DNA of 64,000 nt from Rhodobacteraceae bacterium IMCC1909. GTDB taxonomy: Bacteria; Pseudomonadota; Alphaproteobacteria; Rhodobacterales; Rhodobacteraceae. The stretch lies in NCBI GenBank assembly GCA_030704425.1, contig JAPDHM010000001.1:558001-622000 (forward strand), in the 5' to 3' direction. Position numbers and translations under genes: made by a program. Shown here piece by piece: positions 57,778-64,000 of this stretch (positions within the stretch are counted from its first letter, which is position 1; each line of letters opens with the position of its first letter). The notes beneath the pieces are model-generated. The model did no database searches. It saw only the letters and a program-made list of their open reading frames with translations, and was not told the DNA's origin.

Positions 57778-59165
57778 TTAGGTCCGATCATCAACTCAGG
57801 GCGCACGACCTTGTCAAAAGTGGCTTCATCTACAAAGCCAAGCGCGATGGCCTCTTGCTTCAACGTGGTGCCGTTTTTATGGGCTGTTTTGGCCACGGTG
57901 GTGGCATTGTCATAGCCAATTTCAGGGGCCAAAGCGGTGACAAGCATCAGGCTTTCGCGCATCAACTTGTCAATTTGATCGCGGTTCGCTGTGATGCCAT
58001 TGACGCAATTGTCGGTAAAGGCTTGTGCAGCATCGCCGAGCAATTGCATGGATTGCAAGACGTTATAGGCCATCATCGGCTTGTAGACGTTCAGCTCGAA
58101 GTGACCTTGAGTACCGGCAAAACCCACCGCCGCATCATTGCCCAGCACATGGGCGCAGACCTGTGTGAGCGCTTCGCATTGGGTGGGGTTAACCTTGCCA
58201 GGCATGATGGAGCTGCCGGGCTCATTCTCTGGCAACATCAATTCACCCAATCCACAGCGCGGGCCGGAGCCGAGCAACCGGATGTCATTGGCGATCTTAA
58301 ATAGGCTGACCGCCGCTGTTTTTAGAGCGCCAGACATCTCGACCATCGCATCATGCGCGGCGAGGGCTTCGAATTTATTCGGCGCGGTGACAAAGGGCAA
58401 ACCGGTGATTTGCGCCATGTTTTGCGCCACCATTTCGCCCCAACCCACGGGGGTGTTGAGCCCTGTACCCACGGCCGTGCCGCCCTGCGCCAGCTCATAA
58501 ATGCGCGGCAGGGCGCCCTCGACGCGGGCGATGGCCATGGCCACTTGATGGGTGTAGCCAGAAAATTCTTGTGCCAGTGTGAGCGGGGTGGCATCCATCG
58601 TGTGGGTGCGGCCAATCTTGATGATCCCGTCAAACTCTTCGGTTTTTGCCTGCAAAGCTGCGTGCAAGGCGCGCAGACCGGGCAGGGTTACATCTCTTGC
58701 GGTCATGGCTGTGGCAATATGCATGGCTGTTGGGAAGGTATCATTTGAGGACTGGCCCATGTTGCAATGATCATTGGGATGCACCGGATCTTTCGAGCCA
58801 ATTACCCCGCCCATCATTTCAATCGCCCGGTTGGCAATCACCTCATTGGCGTTCATGTTGGACTGCGTGCCAGAGCCCGTTTGCCACACCACCAGCGGAA
58901 AGTGATCATCAAGCAGGCCCTTCGCGACTTCGCTTGCCGCCTCTTGAATGGCTTTGCCCTTGTCTTCAGGCAGTTTACCAAGCGCCGTATTGGCCATGGC
59001 ACAGCCCTGTTTAATGACCCCAAGCGCGCGGACGATTGCGATGGGTTGCTTTTCCCAACCGATCGGAAAGTTGATCAGCGATCTTTGGGTTTGTGCACCC
59101 CAATATTTGTCAGAAGGAACGTCTAATGGACCGAAGCTGTCGGTCTCTACGCGTGTTGTGGTCAT
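57774..59165 (-). CDS. fumC: Class II fumarate hydratase
   Basis: A 463-residue oxygen-stable fumarase of the TCA cycle. The N-terminal [20 protein letters not shown] is near residue 6, [18 protein letters not shown] near 97, [20 protein letters not shown] near 128, and the superfamily signature [13 protein letters not shown] near 317. The C-terminal [12 protein letters not shown]-like [18 protein letters not shown] is also present. First gene of the coupled fumC-DUF4169-RHH operon. Confidence 0.97.
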   Translation of the reverse strand: MTTTRVETDSFGPLDVPSDKYWGAQTQRSLINFPIGWEKQPIAIVRALGVIKQGCAMANTALGKLPEDKGKAIQEAASEVAKGLLDDHFPLVVWQTGSGTQSNMNANEVIANRAIEMMGGVIGSKDPVHPNDHCNMGQSSNDTFPTAMHIATAMTARDVTLPGLRALHAALQAKTEEFDGIIKIGRTHTMDATPLTLAQEFSGYTHQVAMAIARVEGALPRIYELAQGGTAVGTGLNTPVGWGEMVAQNMAQITGLPFVTAPNKFEALAAHDAMVEMSGALKTAAVSLFKIANDIRLLGSGPRCGLGELMLPENEPGSSIMPGKVNPTQCEALTQVCAHVLGNDAAVGFAGTQGHFELNVYKPMMAYNVLQSMQLLGDAAQAFTDNCVNGITANRDQIDKLMRESLMLVTALAPEIGYDNATTVAKTAHKNGTTLKQEAIALGFVDEATFDKVVRPELMIGPK

Positions 59166-59239
59166 GGGATGCCCTTTCGTTATCTGCTCAAAGGTTTACC
59201 CATGCAGCGCTCTAGGCGCAATGCGCTCTGTCGCGCGCG

Positions 59240-59698
59240 CTATTGTTTTCGAAAGCTGTCTAGGCTGACAACCTGCGCTTCTTCTCTAATCTCGTCATCA
59301 GCCTCGGCATTTTCATGCATCGGCGCCTCTGCGGTTTCAGGCGCATCCTCTTCGATCTGCTCAAAGCGCAGGCCGAATTCAACGGAAGGGTCCACAAAGG
59401 TGCGCAGCGCCAAAAACGGAATGTAGAGCGGCTCGGGCGAATCGCCGAAATTCAGGGTGATGGAGAACCCTTCATCGGTGACATTGAGATTCTCAAACCA
59501 ATGTTGCACCACGATTGTCATTTCGTCGGGGTAGCGATCGAGCAGCCAATCAGGGATCAGCACGCCCGGATACATCGTGTTGAAGGTGATGAAAAAATGA
59601 TGATCTCCGGGCAATTCGCCCGCGTCAGCAATATCTTGCAACAAGCGCTTAATTAAACCGCGCATTGCATCATGCATCATGCTGCCATAGTCGATCAT
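59240..59698 (-). CDS. SspB-family ClpXP adaptor
   Basis: A 152-residue protein of the alphaproteobacterial SspB group. The N-terminal YGSMMHDAMRGLIKRLLQDI helix and the beta-domain FFITFNTMYPGVLIPDWLLD and LNFGDSPEPLYIPFLALRTF correspond to the SspB substrate-binding fold. An acidic linker ends in a short basic/hydrophobic tail VVSLDSFRKQ that would dock ClpX. It delivers ssrA-tagged or specific substrates to ClpXP. ATG at 59698 is chosen; the longer frame lacks homology. Confidence 0.9.
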   Translation of the reverse strand: MIDYGSMMHDAMRGLIKRLLQDIADAGELPGDHHFFITFNTMYPGVLIPDWLLDRYPDEMTIVVQHWFENLNVTDEGFSITLNFGDSPEPLYIPFLALRTFVDPSVEFGLRFEQIEEDAPETAEAPMHENAEADDEIREEAQVVSLDSFRKQ

Positions 59699-59775
59699 TT
59701 TTATGTCCAATCTTCCAAATCTGATTGCGCTGCACTCTAGGGTATTTTGCCAGAAACGAAAGGGCTGTAGGCTGC

Positions 59776-61044
59776 CTAAAAGGTGGAAACTCCGACGGAT
59801 AAAAGCGCCATAAGGGGCAAAGTCCACAGAATATCCCACTTCCGCCACAGCAAAAGCAGGGCTGTGAGGGTGGAAAAGCTGAGGGACAGCGGGTCAAACG
59901 AGCCCGGATCAGGCAGGGACAGATCTAGCGGGCCAAGGGTCCAACCACTATGGCTGGCAAACCAGATTTGCCCGGCAAACCATATGGAAAGACTGGCAAT
60001 CACCCCGACCACCGCAGCCGTGATCCCAGCGAGGGCACGCGCCAACCAAGCGATGGACATCAGCCGTTCCAGATGGGGGGCAAAGAGGAAAATCCATAAA
60101 AAGCACGGAAGGAAAGTCACCCAAAGCGTCAGCAGGCCGGCAATGAACGCGAGCGCGAGCCCTCCAGCTTGAAACCCAGCCAGAAAGCCCACGAATTGGG
60201 TGACTAGGATGAGTGGACCGGGCGTGGTTTCTGCCAGCCCCAAGGCGTCGATCATTTGCGGCGCTGTCAGCCAGTTCAAATCGGTCACGGCGGTTTGCCC
60301 AAGATATCCCAAAACCGCATAGGCTCCGCCAAAGGTGACCACCGCCAAGGTCGAAAAAAGCAGGGCGATTTTGGTCAAAAACACGTCTTTCATGCCCCAA
60401 AGAATTGCAATCGGCAGCGCCCAGAGAGCGGCAATGAGGCTGGAAGCGGCCAGAGTGCTTTGCTGGAGTGGCGGGGTATGGCTTTTCGGCTGTGCGGATA
60501 CGGGCAGGGCTGCCACGCCCCAAAGCGCCGCCCCCAAAACCACCCAAGGATAGGGCAGACTGAACAGTGCAATGGCGCAAAAGCTGCTGGCGGCAATCGC
60601 CCAGGCCATGGGCTCGATCAAAGCACGGGTACAAATTTTGAGCAAGGCTTGTAGCACGATGACGATGACGCAGGCTTTTATGCCGGTGAATGCGGCCTGG
60701 CTCCAGCCCGTATGTCCAAAGTTGACGTAAACCCAAGCCAAAGCAAAAATCACACAGGCGCCGGGAAGGATGAACAAGGTTCCGCCGATAAATCCGCCCC
60801 GCAGCCCATGCAGCCGCCAGCCAAGGTAGGCGGCCAATTGCATCGCCTCCGGGCCGGGCAGCAACATGCAAAATGACAGCGCTCTGAGGAAATCTTGCTG
60901 TGACACCCACCCGCGTTTGTCGACCAGCTCATCTTGCATCAAGGCGATTTGCGCCGCAGGGCCCCCAAAAGAGAGCAGCCCAATTTTTCCCGCAACGGCA
61001 GTGAATTGCGTCAAAGAGATCTGGGATGTGGCCTGATTTTGCAC
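59776..61044 (-). CDS. chrA: ChrA-family chromate/anion transporter
   Basis: A 422-residue long-chain CHR transporter with two homologous halves of about six helices each. Half one begins FTAVAGKIGLLSFGGPAAQI near residue 14 and contains LLPGPEAMQLAAYLGWRLHG; half two contains TFGGAYAVLGYL near 240 and LAETTPGPLILVTQFVGFLA. Family members efflux chromate or are sulfate-related; no chrB regulator is adjacent, so the true substrate is unproven. The start is GTG at 61044 with AGGAG about 9 nt upstream. Confidence 0.92.
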   Translation of the reverse strand: MQNQATSQISLTQFTAVAGKIGLLSFGGPAAQIALMQDELVDKRGWVSQQDFLRALSFCMLLPGPEAMQLAAYLGWRLHGLRGGFIGGTLFILPGACVIFALAWVYVNFGHTGWSQAAFTGIKACVIVIVLQALLKICTRALIEPMAWAIAASSFCAIALFSLPYPWVVLGAALWGVAALPVSAQPKSHTPPLQQSTLAASSLIAALWALPIAILWGMKDVFLTKIALLFSTLAVVTFGGAYAVLGYLGQTAVTDLNWLTAPQMIDALGLAETTPGPLILVTQFVGFLAGFQAGGLALAFIAGLLTLWVTFLPCFLWIFLFAPHLERLMSIAWLARALAGITAAVVGVIASLSIWFAGQIWFASHSGWTLGPLDLSLPDPGSFDPLSLSFSTLTALLLLWRKWDILWTLPLMALLSVGVSTF

Positions 61045-61149
61045 GGATGAATGCTCCTGTTCGGCTTAGGTGAAAATGCCGCAAGAGCGGGTGCGGTACA
61101 AGGTGTAAAAGACCTCTGCATACCCCAGCCGCCAAGCCAAAACACTTTG

Positions 61150-61167
61150 CCCGGTGGCAACACCGGG
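61150..61167. other. GNRA-capped hairpin
   Basis: CCCGGTG-GCAA-CACCGGG: perfect 7-bp stem with a GCAA tetraloop on the plus strand. On the minus strand (chrA direction) the loop reads TTGC, so the structure would be more stable in plus-strand RNA. Confidence 0.5.
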
Positions 61168-61169
61168 CT

Positions 61170-61204
61170 GCGCCTGCCTGCCCCCCCCCCCCCCCCGCAG
61201 GCGC
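61170..61204. repeat. C16 homopolymer flanked by inverted repeat
   Basis: Sixteen consecutive C (61181-61196) lie in the loop of an inverted repeat GCGCCTGC (61170-61177) / GCAGGCGC (61197-61204). It is the longest homopolymer seen in the window and would be prone to slippage. Confidence 0.8.
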
Positions 61205-61217
61205 ATTCACCATCTCA

Positions 61218-61231
61218 ATATACTGGTATAT
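61218..61231. promoter_or_regulatory. TATAC/GTATA palindrome, operator candidate
   Basis: ATATAC-TG-GTATAT is a perfect 14-bp palindrome. GntR-family (FadR/VanR type) operators often have GTATAC-like centres. It lies about 210 nt upstream of the hydantoinase-family start. Confidence 0.3.
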
Positions 61232-61439
61232 ATGGTTATTGCTCAAATCTTGCAGTGATTTCACCACCGCTCACAGGCGCCCGCCCAGGCCGGCGCTGCT
61301 CTCATTTCGTGCTGAACTGGCGTCATGCAGAGGTCTTTTTTATTGCACCTTTGGTTTTCGGCCGCTCATGTGTCGCAAAATGGCGTGACCTGGCGCGAAA
61401 ATGGGTTACACCGAGCCGGAGCCTGCGGGAGATGAGCTG

Positions 61440-63443
61440 ATGACAATATTATTGGGCGTTGATACGGGCGGCACCTATACAGATGCGGTGCTGATCCGCG
61501 ACGACACCGATGTGATTGCCAGTGCAAAGTCTCTGACCACGCGCGCCGATTTGGCGCTGGGCATTGGCTCTGTGGTGCGGGCCGTATTGGCAGAGGCCGA
61601 TGTTGCGCCTCGTGAGATTGCCTTGGCCTCTTTGTCGACAACTCTGGCCACCAATGCTCTGGTTGAGGGGCAAGGGGGGCGTGTGGGGTTGGTCTATATC
61701 GGATTTGATGCGCGGGATTTGGACAGCCATGGGCTGAAAGAGGCGCTGAAGGGTGATCCGGTGATCACGCTGAGTGGCGGACATGATCATGCGGGCGGGC
61801 AGGCCGCTCCGCTGGATGAAGTTGCGCTGCGCGCGTGGTTGGAAGAAGATCAAGGCGTATCGGCCTATGCGGTGGCTGCGCAATTTGCCACACGCAATGC
61901 CGCCCATGAGCTGCGGGCCGCTGAGGTCATTAGGCAGCTTACAGGCCGCCCTGTCAGCGCGTCGCATCACCTATCCTCAAAGCTCAACGGACCCAAACGG
62001 GCGTTGACGGCTGTGTTGAATGCCCGATTGATCGGGATGACCCATAAGCTCATTGGTCGGGCGGAGGACATTTTGCGCGAGATTGGCCTCTCCGCGCCCC
62101 TGATGGTCGTGCGCGGCGACGGAGCTTTGATCTCTTCGCAAAAGGCCAAGGAGCGGCCTATTGAAACCATTCTGAGCGGTCCCGCCGCTTCCATTGTAGG
62201 GGCCCGCTGGATGACGGGACGGGATCATGCTTTGGTGTCTGATATTGGCGGGACCACGACGGATATCGCCCTGTTGCGTGATGGACAGCCGCAGATTGAC
62301 CCGGCTGGGGCGCAGGTTGGCCCCTATCGCACGATGGTCGAGGCGGTGGCCATGCGCACAACTGGTTTGGGTGGAGACAGTGAGGTGCATTTTCGCTCTG
62401 AGGGTCTTGCGGGGGGGGTCACCTTGGGCCCGCGCCGGGTCTTGCCAATGTCTTTGATCGCCCGAGAGGCGCCAGAGGTGGTATTGCCCGCCCTTGATCG
62501 GCAGCTGCGCGCGGTCATGCCCGGCGACTATGATGGGCAATTTGTGCGCGCGGTGCCAGGCGGCGACACCGCCGGTCTCAGCGCCCGTGATCAGGCCGTA
62601 TTTGACCGCATAGGCACGCAGACCCATCCTCTGGACCGGCTTTTGTCCACGCGGGTCGATTACCTGTCTATTCAACGCCTGGTGGCGCGTGGCTTGGTTC
62701 AACTCTCCGGTGTCACCCCCTCCGATGCCAGCCATGTCTTGGGGCTATTAAACGCTTGGGACCGTGAGGTGGCTGCGATTGGTCTGGCTTTGATGGGGCG
62801 CAGGCGCACGGGAGCCGGCGAGCCTTTGGCGCGGGCCCCCGAGGATATGGCGAAAATCATCATTGATCAACTCACCGCTCAAACCTCTAAAGCCCTGCTC
62901 ACGGCGGCCTTTGCGGAGGAGATCGACCCCTATAGCGGCGCGCCGGCGGAATTGGCTGGCCATGAGCTGCTGCGGCGCGGATTGCGGCGCGCGGCGGGAT
63001 TGGTGAAGATCGAAGCCTGTCTGGATGTGGCTGTGATCGGGCTTGGGGCTTCGGCGGCCACCTATTACCCATCAGTGGGCGAGGCGCTGAAGTGCGATGT
63101 TATTTTGCCCGAGCATGCCGCTGTGGCCAATGCCATTGGCGCCGTCGTTGGACGCATCACGATGCGCCGTTCCGGCACGATGACGGCTCCGTCCGAAGGG
63201 GTCTTTCGGGTGCATTTTACCGAGGGACCGCAGGATTTTCACAACGAGGATGACGCCTTGCTGGCGCTGGAGACTTGGCTATGTGACAGCGCCCGCGCGG
63301 AGGTGGAGGAGAGCGGCAGCGACACTGTACAGGTCTCAAGCCATCGTGATATTAAACGTGCGCGTAGCGAGGCGCGTGAGATATTTATTGAGGCCGTGAT
63401 TTCAGTCGAAGCAACCGGTCGGCCCCGCGTTGCGCGGGAGTAG
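61440..63443 (+). CDS. Hydantoinase/oxoprolinase family protein (HyuA-like)
   Basis: A 667-residue protein of the ATP-dependent hydantoinase/5-oxoprolinase A family. N-terminal ILLGVDTGGTYTDAVL (about 3-18) and LSTTLATNALVEGQGG near 62 form the hydantoinase N domain; SDIGGTTTDIALL near 270 is the actin-like phosphate motif of the main domain. No HyuB partner follows in the window, so it may work alone or with a distant partner; the substrate (hydantoin, oxoproline, acetone-type) is unknown. ATG at 61440 has GGGAG at 8-nt spacing. Confidence 0.88.
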   Translation: MTILLGVDTGGTYTDAVLIRDDTDVIASAKSLTTRADLALGIGSVVRAVLAEADVAPREIALASLSTTLATNALVEGQGGRVGLVYIGFDARDLDSHGLKEALKGDPVITLSGGHDHAGGQAAPLDEVALRAWLEEDQGVSAYAVAAQFATRNAAHELRAAEVIRQLTGRPVSASHHLSSKLNGPKRALTAVLNARLIGMTHKLIGRAEDILREIGLSAPLMVVRGDGALISSQKAKERPIETILSGPAASIVGARWMTGRDHALVSDIGGTTTDIALLRDGQPQIDPAGAQVGPYRTMVEAVAMRTTGLGGDSEVHFRSEGLAGGVTLGPRRVLPMSLIAREAPEVVLPALDRQLRAVMPGDYDGQFVRAVPGGDTAGLSARDQAVFDRIGTQTHPLDRLLSTRVDYLSIQRLVARGLVQLSGVTPSDASHVLGLLNAWDREVAAIGLALMGRRRTGAGEPLARAPEDMAKIIIDQLTAQTSKALLTAAFAEEIDPYSGAPAELAGHELLRRGLRRAAGLVKIEACLDVAVIGLGASAATYYPSVGEALKCDVILPEHAAVANAIGAVVGRITMRRSGTMTAPSEGVFRVHFTEGPQDFHNEDDALLALETWLCDSARAEVEESGSDTVQVSSHRDIKRARSEAREIFIEAVISVEATGRPRVARE

Positions 63444-63596
63444 GGACGCTGAAGGCAGAGGGGTCCTTGATTTTTTGCGGATAGTTTTGTGAGTATGTAT
63501 TTTATTAATCGATTTTGAAGAAAGTAATTGAAGGAAATAGCATTGAAACCGCGCACTGTTTCGAGGCTCGCTTTGGCGCTTGGCCTGTAGTGTTGT

Positions 63597-63941
63597 ATGC
63601 CCATAGCTGGATTGGCCCATGAGGGCGTCAAGTGTTCCCAACGCAATCTGGATCAAGCCATTCGGGCTTTGGGATCCCGTAAGACCGCTGAAACCTATTT
63701 CACCCATTATGTCACCCTCACGAAAAAGGATGTCTATTGGGCGCGCAGTGAATATCGCATTATGGGATTGACTGACGATCAGAGCCGATCTGAGGTTCAT
63801 GGCACAACCCAATGGAACGGGGTTGAGATGACATTGATGTATCATGAGGCGGCACAGGCGCTTTGGGTGACAATGCAGCCGCGGCGCAAGGGCCAGGTGA
63901 TTCCGACGGTAGTCTATACCAAATGCGCAACGCTTGATTGA
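63597..63941 (+). CDS. Hypothetical protein; likely secreted, with signal peptide broken by TAG
   Basis: Visible frame of 114 residues from ATG (MPIAGLAHEGVKC...), function unrecognised, beta-rich with no motif I know. This ATG has no ribosome site. In frame upstream, TTG at 63543 follows AAGGA at 63531-63535 and would encode MKPRTVSRLALALGL, then TAG (63588), then CCMPIAGLA-HEG. That is a complete signal peptide with basic n-region, hydrophobic core and cleavage site, interrupted by one amber codon. It may be a recent pseudogene of a secreted protein. Confidence 0.55.
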   Translation: MPIAGLAHEGVKCSQRNLDQAIRALGSRKTAETYFTHYVTLTKKDVYWARSEYRIMGLTDDQSRSEVHGTTQWNGVEMTLMYHEAAQALWVTMQPRRKGQVIPTVVYTKCATLD

Positions 63942-64000
63942 TGTGAAGTCCAGGTATGTGAGGGGGAAGGTGCAGGTTTCTGTTGCCAGGTACCTGCGGA

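Larger units (their letters stand above)
61045..61439. other. Non-coding spacer between chrA and hyuA-like gene
   Basis: 395 nt without a gene. It contains a GCAA-tetraloop hairpin (61150-61167), a C16 tract inside an inverted repeat (61170-61204) and a TATAC/GTATA palindrome (61218-61231). Promoters for the two divergent genes must lie here, but I cannot assign them. Confidence 0.6.

Noticed and set aside
59948-60910. 320-codon minus-strand frame in a second frame of chrA
   Set aside because: Same strand as chrA but in another frame; Arg/His/Gly-rich, no transmembrane pattern, while the chrA frame has two complete CHR repeats.
61170-61204. CRISPR or tandem repeat array around the C tract
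   Set aside because: Only a single homopolymer with one flanking inverted repeat; no repeated unit.

Overview
The window is a 64 kb chromosomal segment of an alphaproteobacterium, most likely Rhodobacteraceae (Roseobacter group). This is inferred from protein features (CobS/CobT cobaltochelatase, DUF4169 + ribbon-helix-helix proteins behind fumC, SspB-type ClpXP adaptor, DUF3422, MraZ beginning ARRFRGES) and from two Rhodobacteraceae-type RNA elements: a cuckoo/CcsR-like sRNA behind a DUF1127 gene, and a long terminator-bearing UpsM-like leader ahead of mraZ. Coding density is high. No rRNA, tRNA, insertion sequence, prophage or CRISPR array was seen.

Layout. 1-5.7 kb: 3' part of uvrD, an FAD amine oxidase, a LysE exporter, a DUF1127 gene with a downstream sRNA (minus strand), and the divergent Fe-S carrier ATPase mrp. 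5.7-6.3 kb: a gene-poor leader with 10-bp-periodic MraZ-box-like repeats and a strong terminator just before mraZ. 6.3-33.7 kb: the division and cell wall (dcw) cluster, mraZ-rsmH-ftsL-ftsI-murE-murF-mraY-murD // ftsW-murG-murC // murB-ddl-ftsQ-ftsA-ftsZ, then lpxC, bamD and recN. It is broken twice: between murD and ftsW by an AT-rich glycosyltransferase block (one intact GT25, a broken GT10, a broken GT25) plus a minus-strand flavoprotein, and between murC and murB by a minus-strand EamA transporter. Many genes overlap by 1-4 nt, which points to translational coupling.

33.7-44.2 kb is mostly minus strand: DUF427, Xaa-Pro aminopeptidase, cobT, cobS, a J-domain protein, (plus-strand) bolA, gatB and pepN. 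44.4-48.9 kb: malate synthase G with glcG, a class I glutamine amidotransferase-like hydrolase and an SDR. 49-52 kb: pntA-pntB with a clear terminator. 52-57.4 kb: DUF3422, argE, moaA (minus) and an acyl-CoA ligase preceded by a coupled 20-codon mini-ORF. 57.4-61 kb (minus): a fumC-DUF4169-RHH operon, sspB and a ChrA-family transporter. 61-61.4 kb: non-coding, with a GCAA-capped hairpin, a 16-C homopolymer inside an inverted repeat, and a TATAC/GTATA palindrome. 61.4-64 kb: a hydantoinase/oxoprolinase-family protein, and a small secreted-type protein whose signal peptide is interrupted by an in-frame TAG.

The strongest non-textbook signals are the CcsR-like sRNA, the mraZ leader, the decaying glycosyltransferase block, the amber-interrupted signal peptide, the coupled mini-ORF, the poly-C hairpin, and several intergenic palindromes that look like operators. 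All assignments are by reading alone; no database search was run.
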